Below, piece after piece: positions 1-10,269 of a stretch of DNA of 64,000 nucleotides. The DNA lies in the NCBI RefSeq assembly GCF_000247815.1, contig NC_021676.1, positions 5,113,948-5,177,947 on the forward strand, in the 5' to 3' direction. The translations under genes and the position numbers were made by a program. Under the pieces are notes generated by a model, which did not search any database, was not told the DNA's origin, and saw only the letters and a program-made list of their open reading frames with translations. The stretch is from Ficedula albicollis (lineage: Eukaryota; Chordata; Aves; Passeriformes; Muscicapidae). Numbering within the stretch: position 1 is the first letter of the stretch; every line of letters begins with the position of its first letter.

Positions 1-86
<86 letters not shown>
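1..86. other. Poly-C run at the left edge (probable assembly artefact)
   Basis: The first 86 bases are all C, and the next bases are already inside an open syntaxin reading frame. The true upstream coding sequence of that gene is therefore missing or masked here. A homopolymer of this length within an exon is not credible biologically. It resembles the longer C runs at 51.4 and 53.0 kb, which also lie in GC-rich sequence. Confidence 0.8.
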
Positions 87-218
87 TGGCGGGCATCACC
101 CTGGGAGCCCAGGACGTGGAGCTGCTGGCCGAGAGCCCGCAGGGGCCTCGCATCGTCGGCCGCGACCTGGAGGAGCTCAAGGCCAAGCACCAGCTGGGGC
201 TGGCGCAGGCTAGGCAGC

Positions 219-259
<41 letters not shown>

Positions 260-543
260 CGCAGGCTAGGCAGCGGCAGCTGCTGGAGCTGGAGGCGCAG
301 ATGCTGGAGCTGCGCGGGCTGTTCGTGCAGCTGGAGGGGCTGCTGGCCCAGCAGCACGGCGCTGCCGACAGCGTGGAGCTGCACGTCCTGCGCTCCCTGG
401 ACTGCGCGGCCCACACGGGCCCCGGCGTGAAGAGAGCCGCCAAGTACCAGCGGCCGTCGCGGCGCTCGGCCCTGCTGACAGCGGCGCTCGGGCTTTGCTC
501 CTGCTGCCCCTGCCTGCCCTGCCCCGGCCGGGGCCTGCGCTGA
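86..543 (+). CDS. STX11/STX19-like syntaxin, C-terminal half, interrupted by an artefactual poly-C insert
   Basis: This encodes the SNARE half of a syntaxin, a Q-SNARE that drives membrane fusion. The frame opens at 86 and runs to 220. It then hits 37 C (221-257) and a repeated 19-bp segment (258-276), and continues in another frame from 277 to the TGA at 541-543. Skipping 221-276 (56 bp) removes a second copy of flanking sequence and brings both parts into one frame, giving 133 visible residues. The heptad-patterned SNARE helix includes LRGLFVQLEGLLAQQ, whose last Q falls at the zero-layer glutamine of syntaxins. VELHVLRSLD and AAKYQ follow at the spacing seen in syntaxin 1 and 11. The tail is cysteine-rich (LCSCCPCLPC) with no clear transmembrane helix. 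STX11 and STX19 also end in a CCPC-type tail, which is a likely palmitoylation site. The frame is intronless across the SNARE domain, again like STX11/19. The N-terminal Habc domain is not in the window. An unusual GC-rich paralogue, a retrocopy or a pseudogene remain possible. Confidence 0.72.
221..257. other. 37-base poly-C insert inside the syntaxin frame
   Basis: A pure C run lies between two exact copies of a 19-bp segment (202-220 and 258-276, beginning ggcgcaggctagg). This is what an unmerged overlap across a poorly read GC-rich spot would leave behind. Removing the run plus one copy restores the reading frame, so I treat it as an assembly error rather than a mutation. Confidence 0.85.
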
Positions 544-544
544 G

Positions 545-643
545 CCCGGGCACTGCGGCAGCCTCGGGGATTCACCCGTGGACAAACCCTGCCCGCCCCG
601 GCCCGGGCACTGCGGCAGCCTCGGGGATTCACCCGTGGACAAG
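545..643. repeat. 57-bp tandem duplication just after the syntaxin stop
   Basis: A segment starting cccgggcactgcggcagcc at 545 recurs at 602 (period 57 bp), and both copies run to the shared cccgtggacaa. It begins two bases after the stop codon, so it would lie in the 3' UTR of the syntaxin-like gene. Confidence 0.85.
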
Positions 644-719
644 CCTTGCCTGCTGGGAGGGACCTGTCCTGAGCTCCTTGGACAGCAGGGCAGTGACAGG
701 GAGCTAAAGGCTGATGCTG

Positions 720-965
720 AAGATGTGCTGAGCATCAGTGGTTTATTATCCCACAGTACAGCTTTTTATACTTTCTCTCCATATAACAGGCACTCCTTTT
801 TGTGTTATAGCTGGCTAACAAGCCATGTGCACGTGCCTTCTCCCCTTTTGGAATTGGCCATAAATTTCTCTTTATTGTCAGAAATGCCAGCACACATCCA
901 CATTCCACGCTTCTTCTCCTGCAAAGCTGTTCACCTGTCTAGCTCAAGGGCTCAGCTATAACTCC
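720..965 (-). mobile_element. Probable solo LTR of an endogenous retrovirus
   Basis: Read on the minus strand, the segment has a TATA-like box (AGTATAAAAAGC, near 760-772). About 25 bases further on comes an AATAAA-type signal (GATAATAAACC, near 742-752), followed by a short U5-like end. TATA and polyadenylation signals this close together are typical of compact avian retroviral LTRs. No gag, pol or env sequence adjoins it. The boundaries are approximate and I did not find a convincing target-site duplication. Confidence 0.45.
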
Positions 966-1020
966 TCAGGGCCAAGGCTGCCTGCAGCCCCATTCTCCTG
1001 CAGGGCAGGAGATGTGGACA

Positions 1021-1440
1021 CTGTGTGATGGTGTGAGGACCATGCACACCTTCCTTGGTGACACAGAGACCATGCACACCTCACATGGGCATCGCACACA
1101 CCATTCCTGATGGCACAGGGACCATGCACACCTTGGATGGCAGCACAGGGACCACTTGCACCTTGCACAGTGATGGAATAACCATTCATACCTCACCTGG
1201 AAGCACGAGGACCAGGAACCTCTTGCATGGTGGCACAAGGACTGCCAGCAGCTTTCCTGGTGGCACAGGGACCCTGCACGCCTTGTGGATTTGTATGAGG
1301 ACGATGCACACCTTGTAGGATAATGAAAAGACCATGCACACCTTGCCTGATGGCACAGGGACCTTGCACACACCTTGTTTGGTGGCACAGGGACCCTGCA
1401 CACCTTGATGGCATCATGGGGACCAAGCACCTCCATTGCA
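1021..1440. repeat. 30-bp degenerate minisatellite (about 14 units)
   Basis: The core tggcacagggaccatgcaca recurs every 30 bp: catgcacacc-type cores start at 1041, 1071, 1123, 1153, 1183 and so on, with one irregular spacing near 1090-1123. Because the period is a multiple of three, long frames stay open on both strands, including 966-1436 on the minus strand with a 10-residue repeat. Those frames look like by-products of the repeat. Confidence 0.85.
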
Positions 1441-4400
1441 GCACCCAGCCAAGAAAAGCACTTTTAACCCTCCCAAATCTGCCTTCAGAACTGGAACATT
1501 TCTTGGTTTTGTTGCTGTTTCAAGGAGAGAGGGCAAAAAGCCCCTTGAAGTTTTTGGCAGGTCTGTAGTTGTATGTGAAGGGACTCAATGGTTCAGTGTC
1601 ACCAAGGAGCAGAGTGAAGGCTCCTCCAGCACACCCCAGTCCTGATTCTCCCCACTTCCTCCAGTTTCTACTCCCTTGGGGTTATTTGGTGCATTCATGT
1701 TGCATTTTGTTCGTTGCTGGTTTGTCAGGCAGTGAACCAGCTTTGGGCTGGCTGTTCCTCTTGGCTCATGCTGACACCAGGAGAGGATTTGCACAATTTC
1801 TTTGTGAATCTACAGGCTTTTACTCCAACCTGCACATTGCCAAACCAGCCCAGGTGTACTGGAAATGCTGGAAAATTTGAGTGACTTTTTTCTGGTCCCC
1901 ATGTCACCACCTGAATTTCCCAAAACCTCTCAAATTGGAGCCTAGGGCCTGGTTAGGTTTTTTGGGACCCTTTGTGGAAGGTCCCTCTGTGTCCTGGCAG
2001 TTCCTGGCAGCTTATTCCAGTGCTCTCAGCCACCCTTACATTTATTTTCATCTTCTGGGTGAGGTTTAATAAAACAATTTCTCAATAACCTCTTGAGTGT
2101 GGAGAGTTATTTCTTTGCAGCAGAGAGCCCAAAGCTAAGGAAGAGCAGAAATGCAATGACTTCTCAGTGTGTTGATTGAGTTAGATTCTTAAGAATGTAT
2201 AAAACTTAATTTTCAGGCTGATAAATTCATATTTTCTGTTGACCTGGAAGACCCCCACATTAGGAATGTCCATCCCTGTGAGAGCTCTGGGAATCAAGTT
2301 GAGTGGTGTCTCCTCCTGCTCTCTTCCTCCTTTATTTTCCATTTGTGAGCTCTTAATGAATATTCCTTTTTCATTCAAATTCTGATGAATGGAAGTTCAC
2401 ATTTATTTAATTTTCATTTAAAAAAATGTGAAATCCACATCTCCCAGACCATTGCAAACACCCCTTACATCTCACATCCAACCCCACATTTGCTGTGTGG
2501 CTACAAGAGCCAACCTCCTGGGAAGCACTGAAGTTATTTTACAGCATCCCAGGACACAAAGAGAAGGGAAATAAACCTGCTGAGTTTGGGAGGTGGCAAA
2601 TCTAAGCTCAATAAAACAAATTTAACCTCCTTTCATGCCCCACTGTCACAGCTCTGTGCAAACAACCTCTTGGCTGGCTGGGCAGTGTCTGGCCCGACTG
2701 GTTTTGCTGCTCAGGAGATGATTATCCATAAATCACAGGGAAAAAAGCTGGGCCACCAGCAGTGCTTCCATCCAGGACATGTTCCTGAGGATTTCATGGA
2801 GCTCAGCTCCCCTGGAGCCCTGCACAGAAGGGATGGTTCTGTGCCTGTGGGGCTTTACCTCCTGTGTGTGGGATTAGCAGGAAAATAACCCTGATTTGTG
2901 TTCAGGGACCCGTGAGGAGTTAAAGGAGGAGGAAAAGAGGAGAAATTTCACACCTCAGAGTGGATCTTCCCACCTATGGCTTCAGTCCTTAGTGAGACTT
3001 TGTGTATTTATGAATTTATTTTTTGTCTGCTGCCTGGTGGCCTTTCATTAAATACTGGCCTCAGACAGGATCTAATTACTGCAGAGCAAAATAATTAATG
3101 ATACTGTAATGTGGGCATGAACACCCACCAGGATGGGGAAGATTCCTTTTTCTTCTGACTCTGGGACTCATCTGGAGCACGTTTAGGAATATTCCTGGAG
3201 ATGGTGACACTGAGGTGAAGAACCTGCTGTAACAATTCCAAGAATATACACAAGCAAGCTGTTTTAATTATGTCCCAAATGAGCATCAGAAATGTAAGAA
3301 GTTCACATTTAAAGGGAAAAATAAGAAAACCCAAGTTAAATATTCAAGCCCCTCAGCTCTGCTCTGTGCTCACACACATGGTAGGCACTGAAAGAGGAAT
3401 TTTTGGTAAAATGTGTTAAAAGGAGCTGGATGAAAAGCCCAAAGCCTTTGTAACTGTGCTGGCAGCACCTGCAAAGCCTTTCAGTTGAAGAAGTGTCACT
3501 GAAAAGAAATTTTTTTTTAAGAGCACAAAATCTTTTGCTGACATTTAGACAAGTAAATAATTCCAGAGCAAATTAATCACCCTGCAGAACTCGTTTTTAA
3601 GGTGAGGTGGGTTATCACAGCTCAACAGCTCCTGCTCAGGGACCTGGGGGTTGTGAATTCCAGCTCAAGCACTGAGCTTGGGTCCCTTTGATTTCTGATG
3701 TCACAACAAAACCCCATGAACAGAATCATTTCTTGTAAATGCAGCTTTTAAAAAGCCTCCTGAACACTGAAAAGGAACTTAGTTCCATGAATTCCTGAAT
3801 GCATTTGAAGGATCTCTTTGGCCAAACCTCTGGGCATCCACATTTATTGGCAAAACTGGGGGGCAAAGTTGAACTGTGATTTCATCTTGTTTTTCTCCAG
3901 TTTCCCAGAATGAGAGGAAAGAGAAATTCTTCATTCAAAATATCTAAATATTTTAATTCAATAAGAGATATTGAATGGATTATATTTGCATTTCTTAATT
4001 GAAAACCATTGCTCAATATTTCCATTTCCAGAAATCTTTCAAAAAGGGGGTTTTTTAGTTCTCAAGTCACACTTTGTAATTTTATTCTGAATAATACTTA
4101 GTGTCAAATCAGAAATTCATTCTGCTTTGGGGGCTACCAAAACACTTTTTACATTTCCCAGGAATGTGTCAGCAGTTTGAATTGACTTGACTTGCTTTCT
4201 CCCCAGTTTTTTCCTGTATTTTGCAGTGAATCAACAACTCTATTCATAGAGCTCATCAAATATCTGCTGTGGCCTCTCCAAAAAATATGGAGATCTGGCT
4301 CCCAAGCCTTTCTGCAGGAGTAGGGATCTCTGCCAAGAAATTCAGGGGAGACACTGCTTGTCTTGGAAACTCCATCCTTGGGTTTAACAACAAGTTGAGC

Positions 4401-4628
4401 TCATTTTTGGTGTTTGCTTCAGTCTCTGGTGTCCCTGATCTGTGTGGGCAGCCTGGAGCAGGTCACATCTCAGCCTGAGATCATTTTTAAGGGTGTTTCA
4501 CTACAGGCATGAACTAAATTGTATTTTCCAGGGATAAAATATTGCTGTTGGATTTCCCTGGCAGGGATGAAATTTTATGTCCGTGTCTCTTCCTGCAGTC
4601 AACTCACACAAAATCTACCAGCAAGAAT
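1441..4628. other. Intergenic, no gene recognised
   Basis: I see no splice-flanked open frame and no recognised repeat here. An AATAAA at about 2069-2074 (+) could be a distal polyadenylation signal for the syntaxin-like gene, but nothing links them beyond order and strand. Short AT-rich stretches occur around 2400 and 3950-4020. Confidence 0.5.
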
Positions 4629-4631
4629 TTA

Positions 4632-5200
4632 GGATCACAGAATCCCAGAACGGTTTGGTTTTGAAAATGCCTAAATATAATCCAGCCCTACCCCCTGCCA
4701 TGGGCAGGGACACTTTCCACTGTCCCAGGTTGTTCAAGCCCCATCCAGCCTGGCCTTGGACACTCCCAGGGATCCAGGGACAGCCACAGCTGCTCTGGAA
4801 ATTCCATTCCAGGGCCTCCCTATCCTCACAGCCAGGAATTATCCCATTATCCCAACTGACTTTGCCTTCTGGCAGCAGGAAGCCATTCCCCCTTATCCTG
4901 TCACTCCCCTGCTCAGACCAGGGACACTTTCCACTGTCCCAGGTTGGCCTAAATATAATCCAGCCCTACCCCCTGCCATGGGCAGGGACACTTTCCACTG
5001 TCCCAGGTTGTTCAAGCCCCATCCAGCCTGGCCTTGGACACTCCCAGGGATCCAGGGACAGCCACAGCTGCTCTGGAAATTCCATTCCAGGGCCTCCCTA
5101 TCCTCACAGCCAGGAATTATCCCATTATCCCAACTGACTTTGCCTTCTGGCAGCAGGAAGCCATTCCCCCTTATCCTGTCACTCCCCTGCTCAGACTGGA
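4632..5200 (-). mobile_element. CR1 LINE 3' end carrying a 278-bp internal tandem duplication
   Basis: The plus strand begins with the reverse complement of the CR1 tail (tcacagaatcccagaacgg) and continues with ctgccatgggcagggacac and the cttggacactcccaggg block, all standard for avian CR1. The segment from 4669 to 4946 is repeated almost exactly from 4947 to about 5200. The join falls in cactttccactgtcccagg, a motif present in both copies, which suggests unequal exchange. Confidence 0.85.
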
Positions 5201-7314
5201 AATTCCTGTTTGCACAGTTCCTGGGTGCACAAATCTTTGTTTTCCCAAGCAGAGACTCAGATTTAGGGGCTTTTCCTGGCTGGGAGGGCAGAGCTGGGAG
5301 AGATGGGAGAGAGAGGAGAGGGATTTGTGGCAATTTTTTATCCTCATCATGTTCCCATCACACCATGGGAATGACAGATACCAATCAATACCTTTACTAT
5401 TACCTGTAGCCCATCACACCTACTAACATTACCATATTCATGTTACTGTTTTCCAATCACAAAAGGTTAGCATGTTACAGTTTGAGCTAGAAGTTTTTCA
5501 ATTTTCTTGCAGTGGAAAATTCTGAGATATTTTCTCTACTTTCAACATGGCATTTTTGTTTGTCTGTGAAAATCTTTTTGTTTGGTAAAAACATCTTTAG
5601 TTTGAGATGGATTTATCCCTTGCTCTAAGTCATAAAAGCCCCTTCCAACTCACCTGCTCTTTGCCTTCTTAGTTACCCAGTAAAACTCACTCAGCAATTC
5701 TTTTCTTCAGCATCAAAACGTGCTATACCTTCTTCAGATTCTACATTCAAAGATCTTTCTGTTATACACACATATCTGTGAGACCTTCCTGTCAGCTCCT
5801 CATCCTTCCCAACAAGTTCCTCCAGGGATGGTTTGGTGCAAAGCCATGTGCCCTACAACATTTCCATGGAGTCCTGGATAACCTTTCACTCAGAATACAA
5901 AGTTTTTCAGGCTGGATTAACACTGAGAGGCAAAAAAATGACTGTTCAAGCCTAGGAAATGGGTCAAGCTGAACTTTGTTGTATCAAATACACCTTAATG
6001 AGTTTTCCCTCCTGTTTGTAATGGCACAGAGCCATTTGTGATGAGGAGATGTTTTACAGCTCCAGTGTTCTGTCTGGCTTGCAGGAGTCTGTCTCCAAGA
6101 CAGATCCTGTGGCACTTGTTTTTATGGGTGAGGATATATGGGTGGCCTCTCTGTCCCCCAGGAAGGACCCAGTGTTTTTCATTCTTCACAAAATTACAGT
6201 GGCTGAGTGACATCATTTCCCTCATGCTCCTCAGCAGTGAATCCTATTTCCCAAATATTAGCACAGCAATAAACCTGAGACCTGCAGAAAGCTTTGGAGC
6301 CATTGGCCAACAACAGGTGAACTGGTGGTGACTTCCAGATGGAATCGTGGGCAGAGGGCACCAAACAGGAGCAGCCAATGCCATAAATCACAGTTACTAA
6401 CTGGCATCATTATTTGGGCCACAAAGAACAGTTTTTACTTGTCTTTATTTTTTAACAGAGATGTGAATCAAACATGAAGTGGGAAAACTGGAAGAGTTTT
6501 TTTCCAAGAGTGTTTTTCAAGGGCAATCCTCTTCCTGCTCTCTGGGTGTCAGGGTGAAAACCTTTGCTGCCTTTTTGTCCCCAAGCCATATCCTTCAGAG
6601 GCTGAATATCTCTGCATTTAATTCTGATATTATGCAAATAGGAAGAGAAATAATCGTGTCAGTGCCTCTCTGAGGTGAGGGTACAAAGCCTTTCCGTGGC
6701 TTTCCGCACTAGGATCCCATAACTGCAATAAAACTCTGGTTTACTCACTGCTTTACACTCAGCTCAACTCTAAACCAGCTCCTTTTAAACTCATTTACTC
6801 ATTTTCTTTTTATATGGAGCCTGTCAGGCTTCAGAATAACTGAAGTGGAGAATATTAGGAATGGAGGAGCAGGGAAGATAAACAATCTTGAGAGCAGTGC
6901 ACAAATGCAGCTCGTTCAGTGCTGGAACGGGAACATTCAGGCACTTTTTCCAAAAGAAGCAATTAGCACTTTTTAAATAGCTGTATTATGTGGCTGCAAA
7001 ACCTCCTTGTGTTCACTGCCACGAGGAATGGATGAGGTTTATTCACCACGACAAAAATTTTACTGATTTTATTGAAAGTGGGGAACAGATTGAAGACATG
7101 AAACCCAAACTTTTGTTGGAACAGATATAAGGTCTGAAACCCAAACTTTTGCTGGAAGTTAGTGGCTGTATAATCTGAGTAGAGAAGGGAGCTGGGCTGG
7201 TTAGGGTGGACAGCAGATATCCATATTTTGCTACAGGAATTTTTGGAAGTTTCCATGGTTCTTGCCCCAGCATCTTCAGAGCTGAAATGTTTCCTGGTTT
7301 GCTATTTCAATATA
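5201..7314. other. Intergenic, AT-rich, no gene recognised
   Basis: No coding feature stands out. The part at 5330-5790 has CATAAAAGCCCC at about 5630 and an LTR-like texture, but I could not define ends. The remainder, including 6000-6700 and 6960-7200, has only short frames that lack splice context. Confidence 0.45.
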
Positions 7315-7560
7315 GAATCCCAGGATGGTTTGGGTTGGAAGGGACCTTAAATCCCATCCCATTCCACCCCCTGCCATGGGCAGGGACATATTCCACTAGC
7401 CCAGGCCGCTCCAAGCCCCATCCAACCTGGCCTTGGATATTTCCAGAGATCCAGGGGCAGCCAAAGCTTTACTGGGCACCCTCTGCCAGGGCCTCCCACA
7501 CTCACAGAGGAGATTTGCTGGCTGAAAACCACCAGCAGCACAGGCAGACCATGAAACTCC
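7314..7560 (-). mobile_element. CR1 LINE 3' fragment
   Basis: The plus strand reads gaatcccaggatggtttggg followed by the ccctgccatgggcagggaca, cttggatatttccagagatcc and gggcctcccacactcacag blocks, the usual order for a reversed CR1 3' end. The sequence to about 7740 (ttcagggatggagacc) may be a further, more diverged CR1 piece. Confidence 0.85.
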
Positions 7561-8738
7561 TGACCCACATCTGTAGGAATGGTTTGGATTCAGCTCTGTC
7601 CATAACAGCTGCAGGAAACCCAAATCCCAAATGACTGGAGGGACCAGTCCAGCATCCCAGAGCCCAGTTCAGCTGGGGCTCTGCTCAGCCAAGTCCTAAC
7701 AACCTTCAGGGATGGAGACCTCACTCTCTGGGAAATCACCCCTTGGGGGAGTCTGTCAAAGAAATTTCTATTAAATTTGGTGGATTTTGGGAAAACTGGT
7801 GCTGGTTGGCTGAAACTTGGGACCTGCAACACTTCCTCTAATTTTGCTCCATTTTCTTGCATTTATCCATGCCTTGTCAACGTTCAGAGATGTAAATAGG
7901 GACTGGAGCAGATGTGCCTCAGTCTAGGATAGAAAATCAGTATTTTGTGCTTTTGTCTCTGAGCTGTTGAGGAAGCTCTGGGAGGGGATTGTGGATGTGA
8001 CCCAGCAGATCTGCTCTGCCGTGGAACAGGGGCCCACTCTCTTGTGCTGCCTCAGAATAGAGTTTAAAAGAAATAATTCTTATTTCCATACTGAGTCATT
8101 GCTGGCACTTTGTTGAGCGAGTGAATTTGGTTTCAGCTGGTGGTGAATTGGGGACAGGTGCAGAGGATCAGCTTTTTGTTTTCCTGGCAGATGCAAGGAG
8201 GGGGGGCAGACAACGTGGTTCTCCTCCATAAAGCAGCCACAGAATAATGGTAAATTAAGACTAAAACATTTCTGATGATTAAAGGCAAAAGCGCAAAGTT
8301 CCAGAAGAAAATGCGCTCCACAAAAAACCTGAAGTTTCCAATCTTGCAAAATACGAATTTGTTATAAATCCAGATATTTATCATTTGTTTCAGTGGGTTT
8401 GAAATGTCTCATGGAATTATTTAGGTTGGAAATAACCCAGCTGGAGGAGCAGGATGGATGAAACCACCCAGCCCAGCACACCCTGGTCCCAGGTAGGTGG
8501 GAGGTGTTAAAACAGGTACAGACCTCAGAGCTTGGCCTTGCCCAGCACCTTGGGTCCTGGCCACCACAGACATCTCTCACCAATTCATTACAATCTGCTT
8601 TTCACTTTTATTTCATTAATAAAAGAGGTTTGGGGTAGTTTGGACCTGTTGTTTTATTCTTTAAATGGTTATTTCTCAGTTTTAAAAGGCTACAATGCAA
8701 GTCTTCAGCAATTTCAAAGCTCTATCTTGAGAAAAGTG
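7561..8738. other. Intergenic, no gene recognised
   Basis: Apart from possible diverged CR1 sequence up to about 7740, I see no repeat, RNA gene or splice-flanked frame in this stretch. Confidence 0.45.
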
Positions 8739-8963
8739 ATGTAGTGAATAAAATTAACTGTGAAATATTTGATTAGCTGATTAAATTTGGGTTTTAAACA
8801 CTGGCAAAGCTGCAAGATACTTTTCACTGTTGGACAGTGAACCCTCCTGGCTTTGGGGGCATGTAGTGAATAAAATTAACTGTGAAATATTTGATTAGCT
8901 GATTAAATTTTGGTTTTAAACACTGGCAAAGCTGCAAGATACTTTCCACTGTTGGACAGTGCC
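8739..8963. repeat. 122-bp tandem duplication
   Basis: The segment starting gtagtgaataaaattaactg at 8741 recurs at 8863. The two copies match through gaaatatttgattagctg and ttggacagtg, with only a few differences (for example atttgggttt versus attttggttt), so the duplication is recent. It holds no gene. Confidence 0.9.
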
Positions 8964-9480
8964 AGTTTTGGGGCAGGCTGATGTACAAGCACAGGCTTTG
9001 AAGGAGAACCCAAGTGGTGATTTCAGCAGAGCTCCACCCCAGGATCCACATCCTGCCTCTATTTATCCTTCCAGGGATAAACTCTGAGCTGCAACTCCAC
9101 CCCAGTTCTGCAGTTTCATCACTTTTCCATCATTTTCCATCATTTTTCCAGGCAGGATCAGCCGTGTCCCAGGGCAGTGACAGCACAAGCAGCACTTGGC
9201 AGCTCCAGGGATGCTGCTGAGGCTCCTCCAGCCCATCTGCCACACAAATTCCAGGCATCTCCAGCAGGGAGGGATTATTTCTGTGCGGGCTCCTCCTGGA
9301 GCAGATGGATCCCTCTGGAAAGCTCCAAATCCCTCGTTTGGCTGAGCTGGGGATGGGGATGCCCGTGCAGCAGGAGATGCTGCAGGAGGGGATTCTCCTC
9401 CTGCCTCCCTGTGTCTCACACTCCTGCAGGTGGGAAAGACCTGGGCAGGTCTGAGGATGAGTTTTAGAGGAGGAAAGTGT
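8964..9480. other. Intergenic, no gene recognised
   Basis: Moderately GC-rich sequence with several overlapping short frames on both strands (9063-9516). None has a recognisable domain or convincing splice sites, so I do not call a gene. Confidence 0.4.
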
Positions 9481-9483
9481 CGC

Positions 9484-9881
9484 TGTAGAGGCAGGTGTGA
9501 CACACAAAAGGCACACTGTTCTTCAGAAATAAGATCTGTTTATCAGCACAGTGCACTGTCTTTTATACCCTCTGCACAGTTCACTCTCTCTTCACTGGTC
9601 ACAATTTGAAACCATTAGGATCTTTATGTTGACATAATGATTATTTAAGATTATTTTAACATTATTAACATAACATCACGTCAACATAACGATCATTGGC
9701 AGAAAGTTCTCCACTCCTGTTCTTCCCGGGACCTTTCTGAAAGTATTTTCCACACCTGTGATGTTTTTTTAATAGTTATCTTCTTTTTCTCCTTCTTCTT
9801 TTCTTGGTCTCTGTGCCAACAGCCTTGGTCTGAGAATACTTCTCAAAACAAACCGAATTTATTAACCCTCTCTAACCCACA
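9484..9881 (-). mobile_element. Probable solo LTR of an endogenous retrovirus
   Basis: On the minus strand the segment begins TGTGGGTTAGAGAGGG (9881 downwards) and ends CTGCCTCTACA. Near its 3' end is GGTATAAAAGACAGTGCACT (TATA box on plus 9560-9567), followed by TGATAAACAGATCTTATTTC. The TG...CA ends, a TATA box about 80 bases from the 3' end and a length near 400 bp fit a retroviral LTR. No internal viral genes flank it, so it is probably a solo LTR. I found no clear target-site duplication and the ends are approximate. Confidence 0.6.
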
Positions 9882-10019
9882 GACCAGCTGTGGGTCCTGC
9901 TGTGGAAAAGCTCCAGGGGGAGGAAGGAACCGAGGTCTTGCAGGGAATGAGGAGCTGAGATCCTGGCTCTGGAATTTGGCTGCACCATCCCTGTCCCAGC
10001 AGTGTCCAGGGAGCTGAGC

Positions 10020-10260
10020 ATCCCTGTGCCAATTAACACCCGAGCGGTGTTAATTGAGGTGGGTAATTAACCCGTGAGCAAGGCTCATCCCGGCTCTGCC
10101 TTTTCCCGTGGCCACATTCCAGAGCCTCGCCCCGTGCTGGCTCATTCCCACCAGCCCCCAGCCTAATTAAAGGGCTTGATGTGTACTAATGGCTGCGCTA
10201 ATTAAACGTTGCTGTTCATCATTAAATAATGAGGCTCATTAGCATAGGCTGAGCAGTGAG
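10020..10260. promoter_or_regulatory. Cluster of homeodomain-type TAATTA sites (candidate enhancer)
   Basis: Within 240 bp there are caattaac, gttaattgag, ggtaattaacc, cctaattaaagg, tactaatgg, gctaattaaacg, tcattaaataatgag and tcattagcat. That density of TAAT cores in non-repetitive, moderately GC-rich sequence is unusual for this window. Clusters like this are common in vertebrate developmental enhancers. Enhancer function is inference. Confidence 0.35.
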
Positions 10261-10269
10261 ATGCTCGTG

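Noticed and set aside
966..1436. Minus-strand 156-codon cysteine/tryptophan-rich repeat frame
   Set aside because: The 30-bp minisatellite alone keeps the frame open. I keep it only as a low-interest check.
1021..1440. CRISPR-like array
   Set aside because: The units are contiguous and degenerate without unique spacers, and all other context is vertebrate.
5330..5790. Third LTR, plus strand, with CATAAAAGCCCC
   Set aside because: I could not find plausible ends, a polyadenylation signal in the right place or flanking duplications.
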